Shown here piece after piece: positions 1 through 8,852 of a stretch of 64,000 nucleotides of DNA. A model generated the notes under the pieces. It was not told the DNA's origin. It searched no databases and saw nothing but the letters and a program-made list of their open reading frames with translations. This stretch comes from Enterovibrio nigricans DSM 22720. GTDB taxonomy: Bacteria > Pseudomonadota > Gammaproteobacteria > Enterobacterales > Vibrionaceae. Each line of letters starts with the position of its first letter. Positions within the stretch are counted from its first letter, which is position 1. The stretch lies in assembly GCF_900167155.1 (NCBI RefSeq), contig NZ_FUXU01000016.1, positions 1 to 64,000 of the forward strand. Direction: 5' to 3'. The translations under genes were made by a program, and so were the position numbers.

Positions 1-1020
1 GCCGCGGAAGAACAAGCCCGTTTGGCTGCTGAAGCCGAAGCGAAAGCTGCTGCGGAAGAACAAGCGACGGCGCAAGCTGAACAAGAAAAACCAAAGCGTG
101 AAGGTTTCTTTGCTCGCCTAAAACGCGGTCTACAAAAAACCAAAGCCAACTTTGGTGCCGGTTTCTTTGGTCTGTTTAGCGGCAAAAAAATTGATGATGA
201 GCTCTTTGAAGAGCTGGAAGAGCAGTTACTTATTGCTGACGTTGGTATGGATACCACTACCAAAATCATCGATAGCCTAACCGACAAAGCGTCACGCAAA
301 GATCTAAAAGACGGCGAAGCCCTGTTTGGACTGCTTAAACAAGAAATGGCAGAGATCCTGAGCAAAGTGGATCAGCCGTTAGACGTGAAATCAGAAAACG
401 GTCCTTTTGTGATCTTGATGGTTGGCGTAAACGGCGTGGGTAAAACCACCACCATCGGTAAGCTTGCTAAGCAATTCCAGCAACAAGGTAAGTCTGTCAT
501 GTTGGCTGCAGGTGACACTTTCCGTGCAGCAGCAGTCGAACAGCTGCAAGTGTGGGGTGATCGTAACAATGTTCCTGTGATTGCACAGCACACTGGCGCA
601 GACAGTGCTTCAGTGATCTATGACGCGATTGAAGCTGCAAAAGCACGTAATGTGGACGTGGTGATTGCTGATACGGCAGGACGTCTACAAAACAAAGCTA
701 ACCTAATGGAAGAGCTTAAGAAAATTGTTCGAGTAATGAAAAAGCTCGACGAAAATGCGCCACATGAAATCATGCTCACCATTGATGCAGGAACGGGGCA
801 GAATGCGATTAGCCAAGCGCGTCTGTTTAATGACATTGCGCCGTTATCAGGTATCACCCTGACCAAGCTGGATGGTACAGCAAAAGGTGGGGTAATTTTC
901 GCGGTAGCAGATCAGTTCGGTATTCCTATTCGTTACATCGGTGTTGGTGAAGGCATTGATGATTTGAGACCGTTCGACGCAGAAGATTTTATCGAAGCTC
1001 TGTTTAGCCAAGAGGACTGA
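1..1020 (+). CDS. ftsY: Signal recognition particle receptor FtsY (5' end outside window)
   Basis: SRP receptor GTPase that docks ribosome-SRP complexes at the inner membrane for co-translational insertion. The reading frame is open from the first base, so the start lies upstream. The visible N-terminus is the acidic Ala/Glu-rich A domain, followed by the helical N domain and the G domain with the P-loop GVNGVGKTTT (about nt 424-453), the DTFRAAA motif (about nt 514-534), DTAGR (about nt 670-684) and TKLDG (about nt 862-876). It ends 5 nt before ftsE, the ftsYEX order seen across gammaproteobacteria. Identification is secure; only full length is unknown. Confidence 0.97.
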   Translation, partial: AAEEQARLAAEAEAKAAAEEQATAQAEQEKPKREGFFARLKRGLQKTKANFGAGFFGLFSGKKIDDELFEELEEQLLIADVGMDTTTKIIDSLTDKASRKDLKDGEALFGLLKQEMAEILSKVDQPLDVKSENGPFVILMVGVNGVGKTTTIGKLAKQFQQQGKSVMLAAGDTFRAAAVEQLQVWGDRNNVPVIAQHTGADSASVIYDAIEAAKARNVDVVIADTAGRLQNKANLMEELKKIVRVMKKLDENAPHEIMLTIDAGTGQNAISQARLFNDIAPLSGITLTKLDGTAKGGVIFAVADQFGIPIRYIGVGEGIDDLRPFDAEDFIEALFSQED

Positions 1021-1025
1021 TAAGC

Positions 1026-1691
1026 GTGATCCAATTTCAGCAGGTGAGTAAGGCCTACCGTGGTGGGCATCAAGCGTTACAGAAAGTGAATTTCCACTTA
1101 CCCAAAGGGGACATGGCATTTCTCACCGGCCATTCAGGTGCGGGCAAAAGTACCCTGCTGAAATTATTGTGCGCAATTGAGCGGCCGAGCGACGGAAAAA
1201 TTCTGTTCAATGGCCACGATATCTCGCGCATTGATCGCAAGGACATTCCTTTTTTGCGTCGACACATCGGAATCATCTTTCAAGATCATAAGCTTTTGAT
1301 GGATCGCTCAGTATTCGACAATGTGGCTTTGCCACTGCGTATAGAACAGACGAATGAAACCGATATTAAAAAACGTGTCTCTGCGGCTTTGGATAAAGTA
1401 GGTCTGTTAGATAAAGTTAACTGTTTGCCCATGCAGTTATCTGGTGGTGAACAACAGCGTGTAGGCATTGCCCGTGCTGTGGTGAATCGCCCTCAATTGC
1501 TGATCGCGGATGAGCCTACCGGCAACCTAGATGCTGCTTTGTCTCAGCAGATCATGGAATTGTTCCGCCAGTTTAATCAAGTGGGTGTAACGGTCTTGAT
1601 GGCTACCCACGATACCTCGCTGCTGAGTAAATACGACATGCGTCGATTTGACTTGAATCAGGGCCATTTGTCGGAGGTGGCACGTGGCTAA
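1026..1691 (+). CDS. ftsE: Cell division ABC transporter ATPase FtsE
   Basis: ATPase of the FtsEX complex, which links the divisome to septal peptidoglycan hydrolase activation at the inner membrane. 221 aa, normal length. Walker A GHSGAGKST at residues 35-43, ABC signature LSGGEQQR at 138-145, Walker B LLIADEPT at 158-165, and a switch histidine in ATHD. The start is GTG, 5 nt after the ftsY stop. Its end overlaps ftsX by 8 nt, which suggests translational coupling of the two subunits. Confidence 0.97.
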   Translation: MIQFQQVSKAYRGGHQALQKVNFHLPKGDMAFLTGHSGAGKSTLLKLLCAIERPSDGKILFNGHDISRIDRKDIPFLRRHIGIIFQDHKLLMDRSVFDNVALPLRIEQTNETDIKKRVSAALDKVGLLDKVNCLPMQLSGGEQQRVGIARAVVNRPQLLIADEPTGNLDAALSQQIMELFRQFNQVGVTVLMATHDTSLLSKYDMRRFDLNQGHLSEVARG

Positions 1692-2592
1692 CTTTCTTAC
1701 ATTGCACAAGCAGCAAGGCGGTCAGGCTCTGCGTGATCTATTAGCGCGGCCTCTGGGTAACATGTTGACCGTATTAGCGCTGGCATTTTCGTTGGCATTG
1801 CCTGCGACGCTCTTTATGCTGGCGAAAAATATTGTTGCGGTTACTGAACAGTGGCAGGCCCCGAACCAAATCACAGTGTATTTGCAGCCAATGCAAGATG
1901 AACGTGCTCAGGCATTTTCGGATGAAATTGGCGAATGGCCAGATGTGGCAAGCGCAACCTATATCTCTCCTGACGAGGGTTTGCAGCAGCTTCGCCAAAT
2001 TCAAGGTTTTGATGCCGCAGTGAGTTTGCTGGATGACAACCCGCTTCCGTCGGTCGTGGTGATTACCCCGCGTGCCGAGGATGCTGCTTCAGCAACAGCA
2101 TTGGCCTCAAAACTGCGAACCAATACCAACATTGATGAAGTACGTTTGGACAGTGATTGGTTGCAACGTCTGGCGGCGATTGAAAGTTTGGTTTTGACAT
2201 TAACGACGGTGTTTTCCGGTCTGATGCTAATGGCTGTCTTCCTGATCATCGGCAATACATTGCGCCTGCAGGTTTTGAACCAAAAAGAAGAAATCCAAGT
2301 CATGAAGCTTGTCGGTGCCACAGACAGCTACATCTTGCGTCCTTATATCTATACGGGTGTGTGGTTAGCGTTGGCGGGGGCTGTTGTTGCGTGGATTGTT
2401 GTGCAAGTGAATGCGCTATTGCTTGATGCGGCAGTCGAAAAGTTGGCTACATTATATAGCAGTGCATTTCGACTTTCGGGACTGGGTGTGGATGAAACAT
2501 TTCTTCTTCTGTTGGTTACAGGCCTTATCGGATTGCTTGCAGCGCGTCTAGCTGCAGGAAAACACCTGAAAGAAATTGAACCTGTTTCATAG
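1684..2592 (+). CDS. ftsX: Cell division ABC transporter permease FtsX
   Basis: Membrane partner of FtsE. 302 aa, with a hydrophobic segment near residues 24-46, a periplasmic domain of about 100 residues, and three more membrane segments in the C-terminal half (about 165-190, 220-245, 265-290), the four-helix FtsX topology. It starts with GTG inside the end of ftsE. No terminator follows directly; rpoH begins about 120 nt downstream with a probable promoter of its own. Confidence 0.96.
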   Translation: MANFLTLHKQQGGQALRDLLARPLGNMLTVLALAFSLALPATLFMLAKNIVAVTEQWQAPNQITVYLQPMQDERAQAFSDEIGEWPDVASATYISPDEGLQQLRQIQGFDAAVSLLDDNPLPSVVVITPRAEDAASATALASKLRTNTNIDEVRLDSDWLQRLAAIESLVLTLTTVFSGLMLMAVFLIIGNTLRLQVLNQKEEIQVMKLVGATDSYILRPYIYTGVWLALAGAVVAWIVVQVNALLLDAAVEKLATLYSSAFRLSGLGVDETFLLLLVTGLIGLLAARLAAGKHLKEIEPVS

Positions 2593-2628
2593 TTCAATGT
2601 CTCAGAAATGGTGATTTTGTGCTCAGGC

Positions 2629-2656
2629 TTGCAGTTTTTTTAATCTTGAGTAGAGT
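2629..2656 (+). promoter_or_regulatory. Putative sigma-70-type promoter for rpoH
   Basis: TTGCAG at 2629-2634 and TAGAGT at 2651-2656 are separated by 16 nt, within the ftsX-rpoH gap. Each box matches the consensus only partly. Other rpoH promoters, for example sigma-E type, may exist and could not be assigned by eye. Confidence 0.35.
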
Positions 2657-2710
2657 ATTGCGTAGGCTGACTACAGCTCACAAAGTCGAGTTAATCGAAA
2701 AGAGGTGAAA

Positions 2711-3571
2711 ATGACAACAGAGATGTATGCACTAGCCCCGATCTCTCAAGACAGTCTTGATAGTTATCTACGTCAGGTTAATACCTACCCGATGCTGTCT
2801 GCTGATGAGGAGCGTGAGCTGGCAGAACGTCTTCATTATGATGGAGATCTGGAATCGGCGAAAAGCCTGATCCTGTCTCATCTGCGATTTGTTGTTCATA
2901 TCGCCCGTGGTTATTCCGGTTATGGATTGCCTGTTTCTGATCTCGTGCAGGAAGGTAATATTGGCCTGATGAAGGCCGTAAAACGCTTCAACCCAGAAGT
3001 GGGTGTGCGTCTTGTATCTTTTGCTGTTCACTGGATCAAAGCTGAAATTCACGAATACGTATTGCGTAACTGGCGTATCGTGAAAGTGGCGACCACCAAA
3101 GCGCAGCGTAAGTTGTTCTTCAACCTACGCAAATCTAAAAAGCGTCTTGGCTGGTTTAATGCTGAAGAAGTTAACATGGTTGCTGAGCAACTGGGGGTTG
3201 ATGCATCTGAAGTCCGTGAGATGGAATCCCGTCTTGCTGCACAGGATGCAGGTTTTGATGCCGGCGCAGATGATGAAGACCGTGACGGCCCTGTTGCCCC
3301 TGTGTTCTATCTGGAAGATAAAAGTTCAGATGTTGCCAACAACCTAGAATCAGAAAACTGGGAAAATCACGCTAATCACCGATTGGCATCAGCCATGTCT
3401 GGGTTAGATGAGCGAAGCCAGCACATTATACGTTCGCGCTGGTTGGATGATGACAACAAAGCAACGTTGCAAGAATTGGCAGATCACTATCAAGTATCCG
3501 CTGAGCGTATTCGACAATTAGAAAAGAATGCGATGCGTAAGCTGAAAGAGGCTGTTGGCGACGTACTGTGA
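2711..3571 (+). CDS. rpoH: RNA polymerase heat-shock sigma factor RpoH (sigma-32)
   Basis: Directs transcription of chaperone and protease genes on heat or unfolded-protein stress. 286 aa, with region 2.1 ([17 protein letters not shown]), region 2.4 ([29 protein letters not shown]), the RpoH box region containing [10 protein letters not shown], and the region 4.2 helix-turn-helix ending [16 protein letters not shown] start it at ATG 2711: the ribosome binding site AGAGG sits 6-10 nt upstream and the N-terminus then aligns with E. coli. An in-frame GTG at 2705 would overlap that site. A strong terminator follows. Confidence 0.97.
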   Translation: MTTEMYALAPISQDSLDSYLRQVNTYPMLSADEERELAERLHYDGDLESAKSLILSHLRFVVHIARGYSGYGLPVSDLVQEGNIGLMKAVKRFNPEVGVRLVSFAVHWIKAEIHEYVLRNWRIVKVATTKAQRKLFFNLRKSKKRLGWFNAEEVNMVAEQLGVDASEVREMESRLAAQDAGFDAGADDEDRDGPVAPVFYLEDKSSDVANNLESENWENHANHRLASAMSGLDERSQHIIRSRWLDDDNKATLQELADHYQVSAERIRQLEKNAMRKLKEAVGDVL

Positions 3572-3592
3572 TCGCTGTCTTGCTAAGATCGT

Positions 3593-3619
3593 AAAAACCG
3601 ACATATTGTCGGTTTTTTT
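3593..3619 (+). terminator. Intrinsic terminator after rpoH
   Basis: Stem AAAAACCGACA / TGTCGGTTTTT with a 3-nt TAT loop and a run of seven T, 22 nt after the rpoH stop. Confidence 0.9.
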
Positions 3620-3894
3620 GTACCCTCAAAACCCTTGTGCTGATTGGGCTGAGATCAGTTGTCCACAGTTTTATTATGATCAACACAAGATGTTGTAGAT
3701 CCAAATTGCTGATCCTACCTTATCAACGCAATCCACAGACTTTTCCACAGGTGGTTTAAAAGTGTACAAAACACTTACTATCACGATGGAGTTCGTGGGG
3801 CGAATCTCAGGTACAATGCAGTTTTTCGGGCAGTTTTGCGGTGTAGCCGAAAAGTTGGAGGCACCCATTTATCGTTGAGGGACGGGAATAACCT
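3620..3894. promoter_or_regulatory. rpoH-glpE intergenic region with DnaA-box-like sites
   Basis: Non-coding stretch ahead of glpE. It holds TTGTCCACA at 3659-3667, CAATCCACA at 3729-3737 and TTTTCCACA at 3741-3749, all close to the DnaA box TTATCCACA. A TACAAT hexamer at 3812-3817 could be the -10 of the glpE promoter, but no convincing -35 is seen. No open frame with a ribosome binding site was found here. Confidence 0.4.
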
Positions 3895-4227
3895 ATGGAA
3901 CAATTTGCGCATATCTCAGTAAATGACGCTTGGCAGCTTCTTCAAAATAAAGATCAGGATGCGATTTTGGTGGATATTCGGGATCCTCAGTCTTTTCAGC
4001 AATCTCATCCACAGGGCGCGTTTCACCTCACAAATGATTCAATTGTGCAGTTTACGCAAGAGATTGATTACGAGCAGCCGATATTGGTGATGTGTTATCA
4101 CGGTGTCAGCAGCCAAGGTGCGGCACAATATTTAATTAACCAAGGCTTCGAGCAGGTGTACAGTGTAGATGGCGGTTTTGAAGCTTGGCATCGACAAACA
4201 CTTCCTGTCGAGTCGGGCACTCTTTAA
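3895..4227 (+). CDS. glpE: Thiosulfate sulfurtransferase GlpE (single-domain rhodanese)
   Basis: Transfers sulfane sulfur from thiosulfate to thiol or cyanide acceptors in the cytoplasm. 110 aa, one rhodanese domain. The active-site loop is CYHGVSSQ (catalytic Cys about residue 67), preceded by VDIRDPQSF, and the domain ends with the typical GGFEAWHR. It sits 12 nt before glpG, as in the E. coli glpEGR operon. The link to glycerol metabolism is positional only. Confidence 0.95.
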   Translation: MEQFAHISVNDAWQLLQNKDQDAILVDIRDPQSFQQSHPQGAFHLTNDSIVQFTQEIDYEQPILVMCYHGVSSQGAAQYLINQGFEQVYSVDGGFEAWHRQTLPVESGTL

Positions 4228-4239
4228 TTCAGAGGTACC

Positions 4240-5085
4240 ATGATACGGCTGATTGCGATACCCAACCCCAGAGCGGGGCAGGCATTTATTGATTACATGG
4301 CGTCACGGAGCATTGAAATTCAGATGATGCCGGAGGGAGAAGGTACGTTTGCACTTTGGTTGGTTGATGCAGAACATCAAGTGGAGGCGGAGTCTGAACT
4401 TCATGCTTTTCTCAATAATCCGACGGCGCGTAAATATCAATCTGCTTCTTGGGATATGGCAGAAAGCCGGACGGCGCGTTTCTACTACCCTCGACAAGGC
4501 TTGCTAACGTCTCTCAAACAAAATTCCGGCCCATTTACTTTATCGATCATGGTCGTTTGTATCGTCGCTTATGCAGGGCTAATGCTTGGCTTTGGCAACG
4601 ATGTCTTTTCCTTGCTTCACTTTCCCGCAACGGAAGAACAGCAATGGCAGATCTGGCGACTGTTTACACATGCGCTTCTGCATTTTTCAGCCATGCACAT
4701 AGTGTTTAACTTGTTGTGGTGGTGGGTGCTGGGGGGAAAAATAGAGAAGCAATGCGGCAGTGCTAAATTGGTACAGCTCTTCTTGCTGACGTCTCTGTTC
4801 TCCGGTTTAGGGCAATATGCGTTTGAAGGACCAGCGTTTGGAGGCATGTCGGGTGTTGTGTATGCCTTGCTTGGTTACCTCTGGTTGATGGGGGCATTAG
4901 CGCCTCAGCGCGGATTGTCGATAGAAACTGCTTATGTTGGCTTTATGTTGTTGTGGCTGGCGGTGGGTTTCTTTGAACCCTTTGGTATGGCGATCGCTAA
5001 CATGGCCCACTTATTTGGGCTGTTGTCAGGTTGTGCAATTGGTGTCTTTGATGCCAAGTTTTCACGGGCGGCGAGGCATTCTTAA
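4240..5085 (+). CDS. glpG: Rhomboid intramembrane serine protease GlpG
   Basis: Cleaves membrane proteins within the bilayer. 281 aa: an N-terminal cytosolic domain (about 1-70), then six transmembrane helices. The catalytic dyad is visible: Ser204 in FGGMSGVVYALLGY and His257 in ANMAHLFG. The HxxxN oxyanion-stabilising pattern is HIVFN. A terminator hairpin separates it from glpR, so glpEG may be partly uncoupled from glpR. Confidence 0.96.
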   Translation: MIRLIAIPNPRAGQAFIDYMASRSIEIQMMPEGEGTFALWLVDAEHQVEAESELHAFLNNPTARKYQSASWDMAESRTARFYYPRQGLLTSLKQNSGPFTLSIMVVCIVAYAGLMLGFGNDVFSLLHFPATEEQQWQIWRLFTHALLHFSAMHIVFNLLWWWVLGGKIEKQCGSAKLVQLFLLTSLFSGLGQYAFEGPAFGGMSGVVYALLGYLWLMGALAPQRGLSIETAYVGFMLLWLAVGFFEPFGMAIANMAHLFGLLSGCAIGVFDAKFSRAARHS

Positions 5086-5145
5086 TGTGATGCGCTCCGG
5101 CGTTCACAGGCCAATCATTGGCTTTAATGCGCTAGGCATTTACAC

Positions 5146-5174
5146 TAAAAACGTCCCGACTGGGGCGTTTTTTT
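5146..5174 (+). terminator. Intrinsic terminator between glpG and glpR
   Basis: ACGTCCC-GACT-GGGGCGT stem (one G-T pair), flanked by AAAA and a T run, about 60 nt after the glpG stop and 35 nt before glpR. Read-through or a separate glpR promoter would be required. Confidence 0.8.
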
Positions 5175-5208
5175 ATACTGGAGCTTACGCATTGGAGCCA
5201 AGGACGCA

Positions 5209-5970
5209 GTGAAACAGACTAAACGACATCAGGAAATACTCGATCTCGTACGTAGTAAGGGATACGTCAGTACTGACGATCTGGTGCTGCATTTTGATGT
5301 CAGCCCGCAAACGATTCGGCGTGACCTTAATGAATTGGCCGCTGATAATCAAATCCGACGCCAGCATGGTGGTGCTACCCTGCCATCAAGTTCTGTCAAT
5401 GCCGCTTACGATACACGTAAGATCATGCAGCAAGAAGAAAAGAACCGTCTTGCACAAGCACTTGCTGCACATATTCCCGACGGCGCAACTTTGTTTATTG
5501 ATATCGGCACTACACCTGAAGCTGTCGCCAGAGCGTTACTTAATCACCAGGATTTACGCATCGTCACCAACAATCTAAATGCCGCTAGCATTCTGATGGC
5601 GAAAGAGGACTTTCGTATCATCATGGCCGGAGGGGAAGTGCGCAACCGAGATGGTGGCATCATGGGGGAGGCGACCGTGGACTTTATTTCTCAGTTTCGT
5701 TTAGATTTTGGCATTCTCGGGATCAGTGGCATCGACCTGCAAGGTGGACTGCTTGATTTTGATTACCATGAAGTGCGAGTAAAACAGGCCATCATGGAGA
5801 ACAGCCGATTGGTGATGTTGGCGGTTGATCACACCAAGTTTGGGCGCAATGCCATGGTCAATGTAGGAGATGTGTCGCAAGTGGATATGCTCTTTTCCAA
5901 TGCGCCTTTGCCGTCTGATATTGAGAAAAGGCTTGCTGACGCTGGGACGCATATAGAAATCATTTCGTAA
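5209..5970 (+). CDS. glpR: Glycerol-3-phosphate regulon repressor GlpR (DeoR family)
   Basis: DNA-binding repressor of glp genes, released by glycerol-3-phosphate in E. coli. 253 aa. The N-terminal DeoR winged helix-turn-helix contains YVSTDDLVLHFDVSPQTIRRDL; the C-terminal sugar-phosphate-binding domain has DIGTTPEAVA and GILGISGID. It starts with GTG; the protein from this residue aligns with E. coli GlpR (MKQT..RH). Two likely binding sites lie 110-150 nt downstream, ahead of glpD. Confidence 0.96.
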   Translation: MKQTKRHQEILDLVRSKGYVSTDDLVLHFDVSPQTIRRDLNELAADNQIRRQHGGATLPSSSVNAAYDTRKIMQQEEKNRLAQALAAHIPDGATLFIDIGTTPEAVARALLNHQDLRIVTNNLNAASILMAKEDFRIIMAGGEVRNRDGGIMGEATVDFISQFRLDFGILGISGIDLQGGLLDFDYHEVRVKQAIMENSRLVMLAVDHTKFGRNAMVNVGDVSQVDMLFSNAPLPSDIEKRLADAGTHIEIIS

Positions 5971-5994
5971 GTAAAGCAACCACCTGAGAATTCT

Positions 5995-6017
5995 AAACCG
6001 CCGATGGCGGTTTTTTT
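5995..6017 (+). terminator. Intrinsic terminator after glpR
   Basis: AAACCGCC-GAT-GGCGGTTT followed by T residues, 25 nt after the glpR stop. Confidence 0.9.
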
Positions 6018-6080
6018 GTTCTTATAATGGATAAATTTTCATCATTCCACCATGTTAACTGTCCGTTTTTTGCACTAGAC

Positions 6081-6118
6081 TGTTCGTAAACGAAAGTAAT
6101 AATGCTCGTATGAGCATT
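6081..6118 (+). promoter_or_regulatory. Two GlpR-like operators ahead of glpD
   Basis: TGTTCGTAAACGAAAGT at 6081-6097 and AATGCTCGTATGAGCATT at 6101-6118 both carry the TTCG/CTCG...CGAA/GAGC arms of GlpR operators; the second is almost a perfect inverted repeat. TTGCAC at 6070-6075 could be the -35 of the glpD promoter. The glpR gene is immediately upstream. Confidence 0.7.
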
Positions 6119-6172
6119 TTCTTGATTGCCCGTGCTGTTCGTAATAAATGGAATGGATGATGGAGGTTTGGA

Positions 6173-7681
6173 ATGAGTAACGATGTGTTTGACGTGCTGG
6201 TTGTCGGTGGCGGTATCAATGGTGCAGGGATTGCAGCTGATGCGGCAGGACGAGGCTTGACGGTGGGTTTGTATGATGCGGCAGATTTTGCGTCAGCGAC
6301 CTCGTCAGCAAGCTCCAAACTCATTCACGGCGGGCTGCGTTATTTAGAGCATTATGAGTTTCGTTTAGTGAGAGAGGCGTTAGCTGAGCGCGAGGTTTTG
6401 CTGCGAAAAGCCCCCTTTCTTGTAAAGCCAATGCGATTTCGCCTGCCTCATCGCCCTCATCTCCGCCCTGCTTGGATGATACGCGCAGGCTTGTTTCTGT
6501 ATGATCATCTCAGTACCCGGACAACGCTGCCAGCAAGCAAGGGCATACGGTTTGACGAAGCTTCTGTCCTTAAACCGGAAATCAAAACAGGGTTCGAATA
6601 CTCAGATTGCTGGGTTGATGATGCGCGTTTAGTCATTTTGAATGTAATGGATGCGGCAGAACGCGGTGCGGAAGTGCGAAACCGCTGTAAGGTTGTTAGG
6701 GCTGAGCGTACCGATGGGCTGTGGGAAATTGATGTGTTTGATGAGCAAACGCAAACACGGTTCACCCGTAAAGGTAAGGCGTTAGTGAATGCGGCGGGAC
6801 CTTGGGTGAAGCACTTCTTTGACGAAAACACGTCTGAAATGTCGCCCCGTAATATTCGTCTTATTAAAGGCAGCCATATCGTTGTTCCTCGTGTCCACGA
6901 GGAATCATCAGCTTACATTCTTCAAAATGAAGATGGGCGCATAGTCTTTGTGCTTCCCTACCTCGACCGTTTTTCTGTTATTGGTACCACGGATGTAGAG
7001 TTTCATGGTGATCCAAGGAAGGTAGACATTGAAGATAAAGAAATTGCGTATGTACTTGATGTGTATAACCAACACTTTAAAAAGCCGTTGAACAAAGACG
7101 ATATCGTATGGACTTTCAGCGGCGTTCGCCCATTGTGCGACGATGAATCCAGCTCGCCGCAAGCAATTACGCGTGATTATACCTTGGTGCTTGATGCTGA
7201 AGCCGACAGCGCACCACTCCTGTCTGTTTTTGGGGGAAAACTCACGACGTATCGTAAGCTCGCGCAAGCGGCAGTGAGTCAGTTAGCGCCTTTTTTCCCT
7301 GACTGCGGAGAGGCGTGGACGGCAACCCAGGCATTGCCGGGAGGGGAGGACATCTCCTCTTATAAGGATGTAGCGCACGCTCTCCATATTCAGTTTCCAT
7401 GGATGGACGATTTTATGGTTAATCGGCTGGCAACTACGTACGGGAACCGCGCTTGGGTTTGGCTTGGCGATGTAGTTGAAGAGGCGGATTTAGGAAAGCG
7501 GTTTGGCGTCAGTTTGTCACAACGAGAAATAGACTACCTGACAACGGCTGAGTATGCGCAAACCGCAGAAGACATACTGTGGCGTCGGACCAAGTTGGGA
7601 CTGTATTTATCGGCAGACGAACAATCTGAGGTGACGGATTATCTTGCGCAGAAAAATACGGTCAGCGAAAAAAGCCAATGA
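6173..7681 (+). CDS. glpD: Aerobic glycerol-3-phosphate dehydrogenase GlpD
   Basis: FAD enzyme on the inner face of the inner membrane. It oxidises sn-glycerol-3-phosphate to dihydroxyacetone phosphate and passes electrons to the quinone pool. 502 aa, the E. coli length. The N-terminal dinucleotide fold is DVLVVGGGINGAGIAADAAGRG, followed by the family pattern SSASSKLIHGGLRYLE. A strong GGAGG lies 8 nt before the ATG. Expression is probably controlled by GlpR through the operators just upstream. Confidence 0.97.
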   Translation: MSNDVFDVLVVGGGINGAGIAADAAGRGLTVGLYDAADFASATSSASSKLIHGGLRYLEHYEFRLVREALAEREVLLRKAPFLVKPMRFRLPHRPHLRPAWMIRAGLFLYDHLSTRTTLPASKGIRFDEASVLKPEIKTGFEYSDCWVDDARLVILNVMDAAERGAEVRNRCKVVRAERTDGLWEIDVFDEQTQTRFTRKGKALVNAAGPWVKHFFDENTSEMSPRNIRLIKGSHIVVPRVHEESSAYILQNEDGRIVFVLPYLDRFSVIGTTDVEFHGDPRKVDIEDKEIAYVLDVYNQHFKKPLNKDDIVWTFSGVRPLCDDESSSPQAITRDYTLVLDAEADSAPLLSVFGGKLTTYRKLAQAAVSQLAPFFPDCGEAWTATQALPGGEDISSYKDVAHALHIQFPWMDDFMVNRLATTYGNRAWVWLGDVVEEADLGKRFGVSLSQREIDYLTTAEYAQTAEDILWRRTKLGLYLSADEQSEVTDYLAQKNTVSEKSQ

Positions 7682-7707
7682 CAGAGAATACGAAATAACA
7701 GCAACGC

Positions 7708-7735
7708 AAAAAGGCGCATCATTCTGCGCCTTTTT
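7708..7735. terminator. Bidirectional terminator between glpD and the FliL-like gene
   Basis: AAAAAGGCGCA-TCATTC-TGCGCCTTTTT is fully symmetrical, with A and T tracts on both sides, between two convergent genes. Confidence 0.9.
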
Positions 7736-7750
7736 ATCTCACGGTATCAG

Positions 7751-8158
7751 CTATTGATAAAGGTACTTGGTAAACAGCAGATCGGCTAAGACTTTTTGTT
7801 TGGTCTCTGCTAGCAGCATCTCGTTGACCTTTTCCAAACAAGCTTTGCGAATTGCTTCTCGGCCTGCGAGTGATTTTACCCTGATTTCATTTTCCTGGCT
7901 TAACACCTCAATGATGGCATCGCGAATCAGCGGCTGGTGATATTCGAGCTGTTGGATCAACGAAGCATCGTCAACCATCAGATCCACTCGCACATTGATA
8001 AATCCAAGCTTGCGTCCGTCTGTAATAAAATTGGTTGTGATTTCAGGCTCTAGCGTAAAATAACTGAAAGCTGGGGCCTGCTCTTCTGTCGCTGAAGCAG
8101 GCAGGGAAACTAACAGTGTCATTATTAAGGTGAAAATGGCGGTAATGTTTTTTTTCAT
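7751..8158 (-). CDS. FliL-like secreted/periplasmic protein
   Basis: 135 aa from ATG 8158. The N-terminus (Lys-rich, hydrophobic, then LPASA) looks like a cleavable signal peptide of about 23 residues. The rest resembles the FliL periplasmic domain: the YFTLEPEITTNF strand, DLMVDDASLIQQLEYHQPLIRDAIIEVLS and a C-terminal VNEMLLAE region. FliL proteins modulate the flagellar stator, but this copy is far from any flagellar gene and appears to lack a retained anchor, so its role is open. It diverges from ubiC. An upstream TTG (8170) is a less likely start. Confidence 0.7.
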   Translation of the reverse strand: MKKNITAIFTLIMTLLVSLPASATEEQAPAFSYFTLEPEITTNFITDGRKLGFINVRVDLMVDDASLIQQLEYHQPLIRDAIIEVLSQENEIRVKSLAGREAIRKACLEKVNEMLLAETKQKVLADLLFTKYLYQ

Positions 8159-8315
8159 GGTTTTTGCCAAACCCCGGATTTAATGAATCTCTTATGGTAG
8201 TTTAGCTGCGCGTGAGTGAGCACAGCTGTGTACAATAGCGCACTATTAATACTAATCACTATTGGCCGATTCGGCGAAAGTTTTATGTTTTTTTTGCTCT
8301 TTGGCTCAGGATAAA

Positions 8316-8852
8316 ATGTCAAATTTCAAGCGATTACATGTATCAGCTCTGATGGGGGCAAACTGGGAGGCCCCTGATTGGCAACAGCTAGAAACAACGA
8401 AGGTTGGTGAATGGTTACTTGAACGCCATTCGATGACAGAACGCTTGAAAGCGTGTTGTGAAACGCTGACTGTTGAAGTAATTGGTTTATACGAAATTAA
8501 GAAAAACACACTGTCAGAAGATGAGCGTGCATTGTTGGGTGACGAAGCATGCTTAGTTCGAGAAGTCGTGCTGTCTGGCGATGAGCAATCTTGGCTATGC
8601 GCACGTACATTGGTGCCTAAATCAACGCTCACTGAACAAGAGAAAGATATCGCAGATTTGGGGGCCATTCCGCTGGGACAGCGCGTGTTTAATCAAGCAA
8701 ACGCACGGCGTGATGCGATTGAAGTTTCAACCCTTTTTGTTGATGGACAAGAATTATTGGCGCGTCGCTCACGGTTGTGGGTGAACGATAAGCCTATGCT
8801 GGTCTCTGAGCTATTTTTGCCTCATGCGCCGATTTATCAGGAGGAAGGCTGA
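8316..8852 (+). CDS. ubiC: Chorismate--pyruvate lyase UbiC
   Basis: First committed step of ubiquinone synthesis: chorismate to 4-hydroxybenzoate and pyruvate. 178 aa from ATG 8316, preceded by AGGA at a good distance; an in-frame TTG at 8262 would add 18 unrelated residues. Family features are the central LVREVVL segment and the C-terminal RRSRLWVNDKPMLVSELFLP. The stop codon is immediately followed by the ubiA start, so the two are translated together. A TACAAT at 8231-8236 may be the promoter -10. Confidence 0.93.
   Translation: MSNFKRLHVSALMGANWEAPDWQQLETTKVGEWLLERHSMTERLKACCETLTVEVIGLYEIKKNTLSEDERALLGDEACLVREVVLSGDEQSWLCARTLVPKSTLTEQEKDIADLGAIPLGQRVFNQANARRDAIEVSTLFVDGQELLARRSRLWVNDKPMLVSELFLPHAPIYQEEG

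Noticed and set aside
2705-2710. GTG two codons upstream as rpoH start
   Set aside because: It overlaps the AGAGG ribosome binding site used by ATG 2711, and the extra residues are not in homologues.
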